The translations under genes and the position numbers were made by a program. Under the pieces are notes generated by a model. That model was not told the DNA's origin, ran no database searches, and saw nothing but the letters and a program-made list of their open reading frames with translations. From the NCBI RefSeq assembly GCF_029767755.1, contig NZ_JARUQS010000001.1, forward strand, positions 806,001 through 870,000: 64,000 nucleotides of DNA, given 5' to 3'. Shown piece after piece: positions 53,414 to 63,828 of this stretch. The stretch's first letter is position 1; every line of letters begins with the position of its first letter. The DNA comes from Thiomicrorhabdus sp. zzn3 (GTDB lineage Bacteria; Pseudomonadota; Gammaproteobacteria; Thiomicrospirales; Thiomicrospiraceae).

Positions 53414-55306
53414 ATGTCTGAAACGCAAGAATTATCCATCAACGTGCCTGAGCACGAGCCAGTTATGGAACGATCGGCGATTGAATCTCTTCCTTCGCAT
53501 CTCGCTGATCAGATTGCCGCGGGTGAGGTGGTCGAACGCCCGGCATCGGTGGTTAAGGAGTTGTTGGAAAATGCGTTGGATTCCGGTGCCACCCAGATCG
53601 ATATCATTATCGAACAAGGCGGCACTCAGCGAATAGAGGTCATTGATAACGGGTGCGGTATTCCCAAAGCAGAGCTCGTTTTGGCGGTGAGCCGGCACGC
53701 GACCAGTAAAATCAAAACCGTAGAAGACCTGTCTGCGGTTGCCACACTTGGGTTTAGGGGGGAGGCCCTGGCCAGTATCAGCTCTGTTTCCCGTTTTGAA
53801 ATCATCAGTCGGATCGATGGCGACAGTGCTGCTTGGCAACTTAAGGCTGAGGGTGAGGGGCAGTGGGGGCCGTTGACCCCGGTGGCGGGTCGTCAGGGAA
53901 CCACGGTCAAAGTGGAAGACCTTTTCTTTAACACTCCGGCGCGTAAACGGTTTTTGCGATCGCCACAAACCGAATTTTCACATATCGACCAACTGGCCAA
54001 ACGCGTGATGCTGAGTCGCCCTCAAGTTGGCTTTAAGTTGGTGCATAATGGACGTACTGTGCGTCAGGTTATGCCGGTGACGGATGAGCGTAGCCGCAAT
54101 AAACGTCTTGCCCAGTTGTTGGGCCAGTCATTTGTGGAACAGAGTCTGGAGATCGGCTTTGAAGCACAGGATATTCGTTTGCACGGTTGGGCAGGCCTGC
54201 CTACTTTTAACCGTAGTCAAGGCGATATGCAGTATCTTTTTGTCAATGGGCGTATTGTGCGTGATCGTACGCTTTCGTATGCAGTGAAACAGGCTTATGC
54301 GGACGTGCTCTATCATGGGCGTCATCCTGCGTATCTGCTGTTTTTAGAGATTCCTGCCGCGTTGGTGGATGTGAATGTGCACCCTGCAAAATATGAAGTA
54401 CGGTTTGCTAATGGGCGTTGGGTGTATGATTTTTTGCGCCGATCGGTAAGGGATGCGGTGGCCAAACCCCTGAATGCTCAGCATGGCAGCGGGCGAAGCT
54501 TGGTGTCGGAAAGCGAAAGAAATGTAAGCTTGAAGCCGCAAAATGTACCGGGTTCTGCGAACACTGGTGAAGCTTACCGTCAGGCCAGTATGCAGTTTCA
54601 GGCACCGGCAAAAACGGCACAGACCTTCTATCCGGAGTATGCTGTGTCAAAAGGTTCGGACAAAGTGGCGGAAGCATTGAGTCCAGCCTATGAATCGCTG
54701 GGCACTGAAGAAGGGGAGCAAGAGCACCGGCTTGGATATGCGAAGATGCAGCTGCATGGTGTGTTTATCTTGGCGGAAAACCGGCAGGGTTTGGTGTTGG
54801 TGGATATGCATGCGGCCCACGAGCGCGTGGTTTATGAGCGTCTGAAAGTACAATGGCAGCAGCATAAGTTGGTCAGTCAGCCTCTGTTGGTACCAGTCGT
54901 GATCGCTCTGGAACAGGGGCAGATTGCAACCTGGCGAGAGTACGCCGACTGGTTTGAGCGCCTGGGATTTCAGTTGGAGGCGATGGGGCCTGAGCAGCTT
55001 AAAGTCACTGCTGTTCCTGCGATTTTAGCCAAAAGCAATGTCGTCGGTTTGGTTGAGGATATTCTCGCCGACCTGGGTGTGGCGGGTGACAGTGAACAGG
55101 TTGAACAGCGGATTAATCACATTCTTTCCACCATGGCTTGTCACGGTTCAGTCAGAGCGAATCGCCAGTTGACGATTGAAGAGATGAACGCCTTGCTGCG
55201 TGAGATGGAGCGTACCGAACGGTCGGACCAGTGTAATCACGGACGTCCCACTTGGGTGCAGTTATCCATGGAACAGCTGGACGGCCTGTTTATGCGCGGT
55301 CAGTAA
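53414..55306 (+). CDS. mutL: DNA mismatch repair protein MutL
   Basis: A 630-residue GHL ATPase. The N-terminal half has DQIAAGEVVERPASVVKELL, DNGCGI and GFRGEALASI. The C-terminal half has DMHAAHERVVYE (from about residue 464), which fits the DQHAx2Ex4E endonuclease motif, along with ACHGSVRAN-like and CNHGRPTW zinc/metal elements. This predicts a nicking MutL of the type found where MutH is absent. It opens the cluster mutL-miaA-hfq-hflX-hflKC. Confidence 0.97.
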   Translation: MSETQELSINVPEHEPVMERSAIESLPSHLADQIAAGEVVERPASVVKELLENALDSGATQIDIIIEQGGTQRIEVIDNGCGIPKAELVLAVSRHATSKIKTVEDLSAVATLGFRGEALASISSVSRFEIISRIDGDSAAWQLKAEGEGQWGPLTPVAGRQGTTVKVEDLFFNTPARKRFLRSPQTEFSHIDQLAKRVMLSRPQVGFKLVHNGRTVRQVMPVTDERSRNKRLAQLLGQSFVEQSLEIGFEAQDIRLHGWAGLPTFNRSQGDMQYLFVNGRIVRDRTLSYAVKQAYADVLYHGRHPAYLLFLEIPAALVDVNVHPAKYEVRFANGRWVYDFLRRSVRDAVAKPLNAQHGSGRSLVSESERNVSLKPQNVPGSANTGEAYRQASMQFQAPAKTAQTFYPEYAVSKGSDKVAEALSPAYESLGTEEGEQEHRLGYAKMQLHGVFILAENRQGLVLVDMHAAHERVVYERLKVQWQQHKLVSQPLLVPVVIALEQGQIATWREYADWFERLGFQLEAMGPEQLKVTAVPAILAKSNVVGLVEDILADLGVAGDSEQVEQRINHILSTMACHGSVRANRQLTIEEMNALLREMERTERSDQCNHGRPTWVQLSMEQLDGLFMRGQ

Positions 55307-55356
55307 GTAAAAAAAACAATAGCTTAAAAGAATGGTTTACAAAGGTTGTTAGCTGC

Positions 55357-56307
55357 ATGACCATTGAGAAATGGATTGAAGAAAAAAAGTGTCTGGCGAT
55401 TATGGGGCCGACCGCTTCCGGCAAAAGTCAGCTTTCGATGGATGTGGCGGCGCATTATCCGGTCGAAATTATTAGTGTCGATTCAGCGTTGATTTATCGC
55501 GGCATGGATATCGGTACCGCGAAACCAAGCAGTGAAGAGTTGGCGCGGGTGCCACATCATTTGATCGATACGCATGATCCGGCGGAAAGCTATTCGGCCT
55601 CTGAATTTGTAGAAGATGTACATGATCTGGTGGAGGCGATTTTTGCACGGGAGCGGTTACCATTGCTGGTAGGCGGCACCATGATGTATTTCAACGCTTT
55701 GCAGCATGGGATGTCCGATCTGCCGTCCGCCAATCCGGAAGTTCGTGAACGCCTGCAATTGCTCTGGAAGACTCAGCCTGATGTTTTGCACGAGCGCTTG
55801 AGAGAAGTGGATCCGGAGTCTGCACAGCGTATTCATAAGAACGATCCGCAAAGATTGATTCGGGCTTTGGAAGTGTACGAGATTACCGGTAAAACGCTGA
55901 CTGAGCATCGCGCTTTGCCAAAACACGGGTTGAACGCTTTTCAATTGGTTAAAGTCGGTTTGATTCCACAAGATCGCGCCCGCTTGCATCAGCAGATAGC
56001 CAAGCGCTTTGAGCTGATGTTGGAGAATGGGTTTTTACACGAGGTGAAAGCTTTAATGGCGCGCGGTGATTTAAATCCGGAGATGACGTCGATTCGTAGC
56101 GTAGGCTATCGACAGGCCTGGTCATTTTTGAGTGGCGAATACGATTATGAGACGTTTGTGCATAAAGGCGTTGTGGCGACTCGGCAATTGGCTAAGCGTC
56201 AACTCACCTGGTTGCGTAAAGAAGAGGAGCTGTTGGTGATGGATCCTTTTGCGTCAACTCGCGATGAACGTCTATCTTTCGTGAGTAAACTCATTGAAAC
56301 TGCCTAA
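55357..56307 (+). CDS. miaA: tRNA dimethylallyltransferase MiaA
   Basis: A 316-residue enzyme that adds a dimethylallyl group to A37 of tRNAs reading UNN codons. P-loop GPTASGKSQLS, SVDSALIYRGMDIGTAKP, LLVGGTMMYF and the RxLxWLRKE region are family signatures. ATG 55357 is chosen; the open frame begins inside mutL. It carries one CAGGCCTG copy (56113), read as Gln-Ala-Trp. hfq follows after 228 bases. Confidence 0.97.
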   Translation: MTIEKWIEEKKCLAIMGPTASGKSQLSMDVAAHYPVEIISVDSALIYRGMDIGTAKPSSEELARVPHHLIDTHDPAESYSASEFVEDVHDLVEAIFARERLPLLVGGTMMYFNALQHGMSDLPSANPEVRERLQLLWKTQPDVLHERLREVDPESAQRIHKNDPQRLIRALEVYEITGKTLTEHRALPKHGLNAFQLVKVGLIPQDRARLHQQIAKRFELMLENGFLHEVKALMARGDLNPEMTSIRSVGYRQAWSFLSGEYDYETFVHKGVVATRQLAKRQLTWLRKEEELLVMDPFASTRDERLSFVSKLIETA

Positions 56308-56535
56308 AAAGGCTATAGAATATAGTTTTTCGTATTTTTGTCTTATTTGTAAATAAAATTGATTGATAAAAAGAAACGAATTCACTGTGGTATGCTTTTA
56401 TGTCAGGTGAAGTTTTTTCGAGTCCTTTAAGGAAAAAAACTTACAGAGGCTTGAAGAGCAGGGTGATTTGCCAGCATTATGCTAAAACAACCAATAAAAA
56501 CGATAATAGAAACAAAATAATAATAGGAAATAATC

Positions 56536-56799
56536 ATGGAGAGTAAAAAGGTGGCTAAGGCTTTACCAATTCAGGACCCCTATCTGAATGCGTTGCGTAA
56601 GGAAAAAATCAGTGTATCCATTTATCTGGTAAACGGTGTTAAGCTTCAAGGGCGTGTTGACTCGTTTGATCAGTTTGTGGTGCTGCTGCGCAGTAATGTA
56701 ACGCAAATGGTTTATAAGCATGCCATTTCTACTATCGTGCCTATGCGTGATCCAAAAGGGTATGAGCATGGGGTTGAAGACAGCAACAGTGGTGAATGA
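56536..56799 (+). CDS. hfq: RNA chaperone Hfq
   Basis: An 87-residue Sm-like protein that pairs small RNAs with mRNAs. The Sm1 motif region [25 protein letters not shown] and Sm2 KHAISTIVP are present. The C-terminal tail is short. Upstream AGGA precedes the ATG. The usual miaA-hfq-hflX order holds. Confidence 0.98.
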   Translation: MESKKVAKALPIQDPYLNALRKEKISVSIYLVNGVKLQGRVDSFDQFVVLLRSNVTQMVYKHAISTIVPMRDPKGYEHGVEDSNSGE

Positions 56800-56864
56800 C
56801 TTCTCTAAACGTGTTTCTTTGCAGTCAATTCCGTTTGCATTTTAAAGTGAATTGAACTGTTTGA

Positions 56865-58160
56865 ATGGAATTATTTGATCGTCTCGAACGGCGTGAACTG
56901 GATAAAGCAATTCTGGTTCATGTCGATTTTCATAATGAAGCTGACCGTGAAGAATTAGACGAGTTTTATGAGCTGGTAGACTCTGCCGGTGCTGAAATCT
57001 GTCAACTTATCACGGCGAAGCGACACACTCCAGATCCCAAGTATTTTGTTGGTAAAGGTAAGGCTGAAGAAATTCAGCAGGCTGTGCAACTGCACGATGC
57101 GGATGTGGTGATCGTGAATCATGCCTTAACTCCGGCTCAGGAGCGGAATCTTTCTAACTATCTCGATTGTCAGGTGTTGGACCGTGTCGGTCTGATTTTG
57201 GATATCTTCGCGCAAAGAGCACGTTCTCATGAAGGGAAATTGCAGGTAGAGCTGGCTCAGCTTAAACGCATGTCCACGCGTTTGGTACGCGGGTGGTCTC
57301 ACCTTGACCGACAAGGCGGGATTGGTGCGCGAGGGCCGGGGGAAACCCAGTTGGAAACCGACCGTCGTTTGGTGCAGGCCCGCATTAAGCAGCTGGAGTC
57401 CCGGATCGAAAAAGTGCGCAAGCAACGTGATTTGGGGCGCAGGGCGAGAAAGCGTTCCGAGCTGCCTACCATTACCATCGTGGGGTATACCAACGCGGGT
57501 AAGTCGACATTGTTTAATCATATGACCGCGGCGGGTGTTTATGCAGAGAACCGTTTGTTCGCGACTTTGGACTCTACCTTGCGACGCGTACATTTGCCCG
57601 GAGCGGGTCCGGTGATTTTTGCTGATACAGTCGGTTTCATTCGTCATATTCCGCACGATTTGGTGACTGCATTTCGTTCGACCCTTGAGGAGACTCGAGA
57701 AGCGAGTTTGCTGATTCATTTGGTGGATGCGGCCGATCCGCATCGTGATGAAAAAATACAAGATGTGATTGAGGTGATTGACGAGGTGGGGGCGTCAGAG
57801 GTTCCGCAATTGATGGTCTTTAATAAGATCGATAAGCTGGAGCCGAAAATGGAGCCCAAGGTCGATTGTGATGATCACGGGGTCCCTCAGCGCGTCTGGG
57901 TTTCCGCTGTCAGCGGTGAAGGAATTAATCTGTTGATGGAGGCGGTGGCCTCGTTCTTTAAAGGTCATTTTCATACCGTCGCGCTGACCCTGGATGTGGC
58001 AGCGGCAAAGAAACGCGCTCAGCTTTATCAGTTGGGGACCATTCTTGAAGAAGGGTTTGATGAATTTGGCAATAGTCATTTCAAAATGCATTTGACCGAT
58101 CAAGAGTGGAATGAAGTCAAACAGTGGAAAGAGTTGCTAGAGGCAAAAGAGTTGGTCTAG
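56865..58160 (+). CDS. hflX: Ribosome-associated GTPase HflX
   Basis: A 431-residue GTPase that splits stalled or stressed ribosomes. The N-terminal HflX domain (GTP-independent, about 1-190) includes the Gly-rich GIGARGPGETQLETDRR. The G domain has G1 GYTNAGKSTLFNHM, G3 DTVGFI and G4 NKID. It lies 65 bases after hfq. Confidence 0.96.
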   Translation: MELFDRLERRELDKAILVHVDFHNEADREELDEFYELVDSAGAEICQLITAKRHTPDPKYFVGKGKAEEIQQAVQLHDADVVIVNHALTPAQERNLSNYLDCQVLDRVGLILDIFAQRARSHEGKLQVELAQLKRMSTRLVRGWSHLDRQGGIGARGPGETQLETDRRLVQARIKQLESRIEKVRKQRDLGRRARKRSELPTITIVGYTNAGKSTLFNHMTAAGVYAENRLFATLDSTLRRVHLPGAGPVIFADTVGFIRHIPHDLVTAFRSTLEETREASLLIHLVDAADPHRDEKIQDVIEVIDEVGASEVPQLMVFNKIDKLEPKMEPKVDCDDHGVPQRVWVSAVSGEGINLLMEAVASFFKGHFHTVALTLDVAAAKKRAQLYQLGTILEEGFDEFGNSHFKMHLTDQEWNEVKQWKELLEAKELV

Positions 58161-58308
58161 CACGAGAGTGAGCAATCGCTTTTAGCATTTCTATTTGCCT
58201 AATAAAAAGTTTTAATGGGTGACATTTTTGGGTTTTAATTCTAAAATGTACCCTATTTCGTGTCTAAAAAAGACGCTTCTCACACCTCAATGTATGGAGA
58301 GAGATTAA

Positions 58309-59544
58309 ATGGCTTGGAACGAACCAGGTAAATCCGGTCAGGATCCTTGGGGAAACTCGGGGAATTCAGGGAATCAAGGAGGCTCCAATCGTCCTCCGAA
58401 GAGAAATGACGATTCTGACATTGATGCCTTGTTAAAGAAAGCCCAGAGCATGCTTGGAGGCGCCGGTGATAAATTTGGCGGTGGCGGCAGTGGTTTTGGA
58501 AGCATTGGCGGCGGTATCATCGTTGCTGTAGTTGTCGTAATTTGGCTGCTCTCCGGTATTTATATCGTTGATCCTGCCGAACGTGGTGTTGTCACCCGCT
58601 TTGGTGCTTTTGTTGAAGAGACTAAAGCCGGACCTCACTGGCATCTTCCATACCCGATTGAAACGGTTCGTATTGTTAATGTAGATCAGATCCGTACCGC
58701 TGAAATCGGCTATCGTTCCGATACGCGAAACCGTGCCGGAACCGTGCCGAATGAATCCTTAATGTTGACTAAGGACGAGAATATTGTTGACCTCAAGATC
58801 GCGGTTCAATACAAAATCGAGAGTGCCAACCAATATCTGTTTGAAGTGACGGATCCTGATTTGACTTTGAGAGCGGTAGTGGAAAGTGCACTGCGTGAAG
58901 TGGTCGGTCAGAACCGAATGGACTTTGTGTTGACGGAAGGTCGAAATGAAGTCGTTTCTAAAGTTCAGCAACTGGCCCAGGCGAATTTGAATGATTATCG
59001 AACAGGCCTGGTTATTACCAGTGTGAACCTTCAGGATGCGCAACCGCCCGAGCAGGTTCAAGATGCCTTTGCGGATGTGGTTAAAGCTCGAGAAGACCGC
59101 GAACGTTTGATTAATGAAGCGGAAGCTTACGCCAATGATATTTTGCCGAAAGCACGTGGTAAAGCGGCTCGTGAACTGGAAGAAGCCAGTGCTTACCATG
59201 ATCGCGTCATTGCTCAGGCAAAAGGGGAGGCGGCCCGCTTTACCAGTATCGTGAAAGAGTACCAAAAAGCACCTAAGGTCACGCGTAGCCGTTTGTACAT
59301 AGATGCGGTTTCCAATGTGATGGAAAACAGCAGTAAAGTCTTTGTCGGTTCAGAAAGTAGTAATAACCTGCTGTACTTGCCTCTGGACAAAATGGTCGGT
59401 GGACAAGCAACCGTGCCGTTTAAAGCGGTAGAGCCTGCAACCAGCAGTACGCCGGCTTCAAATGCCAATGCAACACGCACTAATAATAGCGCTTCGCAAA
59501 GAACCAGTATTCGTGACTATCTGAAAAACAGGGAGCTACGTTAA
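58309..59544 (+). CDS. hflK: FtsH-modulating protease subunit HflK
   Basis: A 411-residue inner-membrane SPFH protein. A Gly/Asn-rich cytoplasmic N-terminus, one helix (about 65-86), then the band-7 domain with IVDPAERGVVTRFG and a coiled-coil Ala/Glu region. With HflC it forms a cage that regulates FtsH. The stop overlaps the hflC start (TAATG). Confidence 0.95.
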   Translation: MAWNEPGKSGQDPWGNSGNSGNQGGSNRPPKRNDDSDIDALLKKAQSMLGGAGDKFGGGGSGFGSIGGGIIVAVVVVIWLLSGIYIVDPAERGVVTRFGAFVEETKAGPHWHLPYPIETVRIVNVDQIRTAEIGYRSDTRNRAGTVPNESLMLTKDENIVDLKIAVQYKIESANQYLFEVTDPDLTLRAVVESALREVVGQNRMDFVLTEGRNEVVSKVQQLAQANLNDYRTGLVITSVNLQDAQPPEQVQDAFADVVKAREDRERLINEAEAYANDILPKARGKAARELEEASAYHDRVIAQAKGEAARFTSIVKEYQKAPKVTRSRLYIDAVSNVMENSSKVFVGSESSNNLLYLPLDKMVGGQATVPFKAVEPATSSTPASNANATRTNNSASQRTSIRDYLKNRELR

Positions 59545-60401
59545 TGAAATCCGTATTATCCATATTCGTTGCCGCAGTTTTGTTTGTGGGCAGTAGCTCG
59601 GTATTTGTGGTTAACCAGTGGGAGACGGCGGTTGTCTTGCGACTGGGGGAAATTGTTAAAGCGGATGTGCCCCCAGGCCTGCATTTTAAGACGCCGTTTA
59701 TTAACAATGTACGTAAGTTTGATGCGCGTATTCAGACGCTGGACTCCGCTCCAGAGCGTTTCTTAACCAGTGAAAAGAAAAACCTTGAGGTGGATTCGTT
59801 TGTTAAGTGGCGCATCAAGGACGTTGAAAAATTCTATACCACTATGAATGGCGATAACCGCTTGGCGGGTATGCGTTTAGGGCAAATCGTTAAGGATGGT
59901 TTACGTGCCGAATTCGGTAACCGTACAGTTAAGGAAGTAATTTCCGGTGAGCGTGTCGAAATTGCACAAAAAATTAAAGACACAACGGCTGATGCAGCAA
60001 GCTCTTTCGGTATTGAGATTGCCGATGTGCGTATTAAACGTATCGATCTGCCTAAAGATGTGAGTGATTCGGTTTATCGTCGTATGGAAGCGGAACGTAA
60101 CCGTGTTGCCAAGGACTTGCGCTCCAAAGGGGCGGAAGCGGCTGAGAAAATCCGTGCCGATGCCGATCGCCAGCGTGTCGTTATTTTGGCTGAAGCCTAC
60201 AGTGAAGCTGAAATTCTTCGCGGTCAAGGGGATGCGAAGGCTGCTGAGATTTACGCAAAAGCCTACAACCAGGATGCGGAGTTCTATGCCTTTTATCACA
60301 GCCTGAATGCCTATCAGAAAACCTTTAAAGATAAGTCTGACATTTTGTTGGTAGATCCAAAATCAGACTTTTTCATGTACTTTAATGATGCCGTTAAATA
60401 A
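59544..60401 (+). CDS. hflC: FtsH-modulating protease subunit HflC
   Basis: A 285-residue partner of HflK. The signal-anchor helix (about 3-20) is followed by the band-7 domain, with VVNQWETAVVLRLGEI and PGLHFKTPFINNVRKFD, then the SPFH helices EAERNRVAKDLRSKGAE. Translationally coupled to hflK. A terminator or attenuator lies 25 bases after its stop. Confidence 0.95.
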   Translation: MKSVLSIFVAAVLFVGSSSVFVVNQWETAVVLRLGEIVKADVPPGLHFKTPFINNVRKFDARIQTLDSAPERFLTSEKKNLEVDSFVKWRIKDVEKFYTTMNGDNRLAGMRLGQIVKDGLRAEFGNRTVKEVISGERVEIAQKIKDTTADAASSFGIEIADVRIKRIDLPKDVSDSVYRRMEAERNRVAKDLRSKGAEAAEKIRADADRQRVVILAEAYSEAEILRGQGDAKAAEIYAKAYNQDAEFYAFYHSLNAYQKTFKDKSDILLVDPKSDFFMYFNDAVK

Positions 60402-60425
60402 AACGCTGACAGGATAGGAGTTAAG

Positions 60426-60449
60426 AAGGTGGGGCAACCCACCTTTTTT
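60426..60449 (+). terminator. Terminator between hflC and the DUF2065 gene
   Basis: AAGGTGGG, loop GCAA, CCCACCTT, then a T run to 60449. It sits 8 bases before the next start, so it may only partly block read-through. Confidence 0.85.
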
Positions 60450-60457
60450 ATGGAAGC

Positions 60458-60646
60458 ATGTTAGAAAACACTCTTTTTGCTGCAATCGCCTTGGTATTTA
60501 TTCTGGAGGGCTTGTTACCGTTTGCTTTTCCTGAATTGTGGCGCAGGATGATGAGTGAAGCCGTCACCCTGTCAGAAAAGCAACTTCGGTTAATGGGGCT
60601 TTTTAGTGTGGCAATTGGGCTTGGCATGTTATTAATTTTTAATTGA
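60458..60646 (+). CDS. DUF2065 family membrane protein (YjeT-like)
   Basis: A 62-residue protein with two helices: an N-terminal segment LFAAIALVFILEGLLPFAFP and a C-terminal LFSVAIGLGMLLIFN, joined by a loop with WRRMMSEAVTLSEKQLR. Typical DUF2065, found after hflC in many gammaproteobacteria. The function is unknown. Confidence 0.9.
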   Translation: MLENTLFAAIALVFILEGLLPFAFPELWRRMMSEAVTLSEKQLRLMGLFSVAIGLGMLLIFN

Positions 60647-60744
60647 ATTTTTTATGGGCGTTAAGGAATTGATTTAAAATAAAACGTTTCTTACCCCCAG
60701 TTTCGTTATCCCGCTTTATAGAAATAAGTAGAAAGAAGTCAAAG

Positions 60745-61914
60745 ATGCAACAATCTACGTGGTTTACTCCGGAAGGTTTAGAAGACCTTCTCCCGCCTCA
60801 GGCCAATAAGCTTGAATTTTATCGTCGTAAATTGATCGATGGATTTCACCTTTCTGGTTACGATTTGGTTTTGCCGCCTATTGCCGAATTTACCGATTCT
60901 CTGTTGACAGGAACAGGGCGGCATATGGCGATTGATACCTGTCGTTTTACCGACCAGGAGAGCGGGCGCATGATGGGAGTCCGCGCGGATATGACACCGC
61001 AGGTTGCGCGTATTGTCAGTAATCGCCTTAAGGCGGCTGATAGCATTTCACGTCTATGCTATGTTGGAGAAGTGCTTAAAACGCGTAATAACAAGGCGAA
61101 GGGGTCTAGAAGTCCACTTCAGGTGGGAGCCGAACTGTTTGGTCATGCTGGCGTGGAAAGTGATATCGAAGTCATCGAGCTCATGCTCGAAAGTCTGAAG
61201 TCACTCGAGTTGCCACAATTGCAGCTCAGTCTGGGGCATGTCGGCATTGTCGATGAGTTGATGCGTCAGGCAAGCCTAAGCGAAACCCAGAGCGCAGACC
61301 TTTTGGACATTTTAAAGCGTAAAGCGGTGCCTGAATATAACGATTGGCTTCAAACCGCGAATTTAAATGAACAGCTTAAACCGGCATTCAAGGCGTTGAT
61401 CAATTTGGCCGGTGAGGCGCAAAACGTCATTGATCAGGCTAAAAACCAATTTGATGGCTTAGGTCCTGTGGTGGATGCTGCATTAGAGCGACTGCAGACC
61501 ATTGTGTCGCACTTAAACATTACCCAGTCGGTTCAGATTCATTTGGATTTGGCGGATATTCGCGGCTATCACTATCACACCGGGGTCATCTTTGGCTGTT
61601 ACAGCGGTGGACGCCAACTTCAGTTGATTGCCAAAGGCGGCCGCTACGATGGCATTGGCGCTGATTTTGGTCTGTCCTTGCCGGCTACTGGGTTCAGTAT
61701 GGATCTGCGTACCGCTTTGGATCTGTTGGCCCCAGTTGAAGATGTGATTAAGGGAACCGTTTATGCGCCAGCTAAGGCCGATCAGGCTTTAAAAGAAAAG
61801 ATTGCAGAATTAAAAGCACAAGGTTATCAGGTGGTTTTCGTGTATGAAGCGGATACCGCTCCTGAGTCGGGAGCCAGGCTGATCGAAGTGAATGGCGAGT
61901 GGACGTTGCAATAA
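60745..61914 (+). CDS. hisZ: ATP phosphoribosyltransferase regulatory subunit HisZ
   Basis: A 389-residue HisRS-like protein without aminoacylation activity, acting with short-form HisG as the regulatory subunit of the first histidine biosynthesis enzyme. The class II fold is shown by FTPEGLEDLLPPQANKLE, MGVRADMTPQVARI, and a motif-3-like LIAKGGRYDGIGADFG. Its position before purA is the usual one in gamma- and betaproteobacteria. hisG itself is not in the window. Confidence 0.95.
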   Translation: MQQSTWFTPEGLEDLLPPQANKLEFYRRKLIDGFHLSGYDLVLPPIAEFTDSLLTGTGRHMAIDTCRFTDQESGRMMGVRADMTPQVARIVSNRLKAADSISRLCYVGEVLKTRNNKAKGSRSPLQVGAELFGHAGVESDIEVIELMLESLKSLELPQLQLSLGHVGIVDELMRQASLSETQSADLLDILKRKAVPEYNDWLQTANLNEQLKPAFKALINLAGEAQNVIDQAKNQFDGLGPVVDAALERLQTIVSHLNITQSVQIHLDLADIRGYHYHTGVIFGCYSGGRQLQLIAKGGRYDGIGADFGLSLPATGFSMDLRTALDLLAPVEDVIKGTVYAPAKADQALKEKIAELKAQGYQVVFVYEADTAPESGARLIEVNGEWTLQ

Positions 61915-61958
61915 CCCCCTTGTGAATGTAGAGATTGTTTTAAGACGTTGAGCGTTAA

Positions 61959-63287
<1,329 letters not shown>

Positions 63288-63349
63288 CCGCTCATATCCG
63301 TTGCGCATGAATCTGAATAAATATCATGCTCAACGGTGATTGGTTATCT

Positions 63350-63384
63350 AAACCCTAAAGTGGAATAGGCTTTAGGGTTTTTTT
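63350..63384 (+). terminator. Rho-independent terminator after purA
   Basis: AAACCCTAAAG (63350-63360) pairs with CTTTAGGGTTT (63370-63380), an 11 bp stem with a 9-base loop, followed by T to 63384. Confidence 0.93.
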
Positions 63385-63418
63385 ATGACCTGAGAAAAGA
63401 AAGGGCGAACCTAACGCT

Positions 63419-63446
63419 CAAAACTGACCAGGCCTGATCAGTTTTG
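63419..63446. repeat. Inverted repeat centred on a CAGGCCTG copy
   Basis: CAAAACTGACCAGG and CCTGATCAGTTTTG form an almost perfect 28-base palindrome (one mismatched pair) between the convergent purA and cheY-like genes. The copy itself is 63429-63436. It may end the leftward transcript. Confidence 0.65.
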
Positions 63447-63465
63447 AAATGCTATTGCTGGGGGG

Positions 63466-63828
63466 TTAAGAGCCGAGAAGAAATTCAATGGTATCGACTA
63501 ATTTATCGGGATCGAAGGGTTTGGTAATCCAACCATTGGCGCCGAGCGCTTTGCCTTTTTGTTTCATTTCCAGATCGGCTTCAGTGGTCATCATTAAAAT
63601 GGGAAGTTCTTGATAGGCGGGTTGCAGTCGCACTTGCTGAAGAAACTCGAAACCGTTCATGTTTGGCATATTAATATCGGAGATAATCAGGTCAAACTGA
63701 GCTGTTTCCATGGCTTTGAGTCCTGCAATGCCATCTTCTGCCAGCGTTACTGCAAACTGCTTGTTGAGAATCAAGTCCACTAGGCTGCGCATCGAGCGCG
63801 CATCATCTACATACAGTATCGACTTCAT
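63466..63828 (-). CDS. CheY-like single-domain response regulator
   Basis: A 120-residue receiver: acidic pocket Asp8-Asp9, phospho-acceptor Asp51 in LIISDINMPNMNG, Thr of MMTTEA and Lys103 in ITKPFDP. It has no output domain, so it should act by protein contact, for example in chemotaxis or another relay. ATG 63828, with GGAGA upstream, is chosen over the longer frame. The proximity to chemotaxis genes elsewhere in the window is suggestive only. From 63829 to the window end I see no gene. Confidence 0.93.
   Translation of the reverse strand: MKSILYVDDARSMRSLVDLILNKQFAVTLAEDGIAGLKAMETAQFDLIISDINMPNMNGFEFLQQVRLQPAYQELPILMMTTEADLEMKQKGKALGANGWITKPFDPDKLVDTIEFLLGS

Noticed and set aside
20223-56120. 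Explaining CAGGCCTG by preference for the peptide Gln-Ala-Trp
   Set aside because: Only about six copies encode QAW. Others are read in other frames or are intergenic, and the flanking bases outside the octamer are biased too.
56313-56330. Weak hairpin CTATA-GAA-TATAG with T run after miaA
   Set aside because: The five-pair AT-only stem is too weak to call a terminator.
58161-58308. Separate small gene between hflX and hflK
   Set aside because: The 148 bases contain stops in all frames and no start with a ribosome site. It is probably a promoter region.
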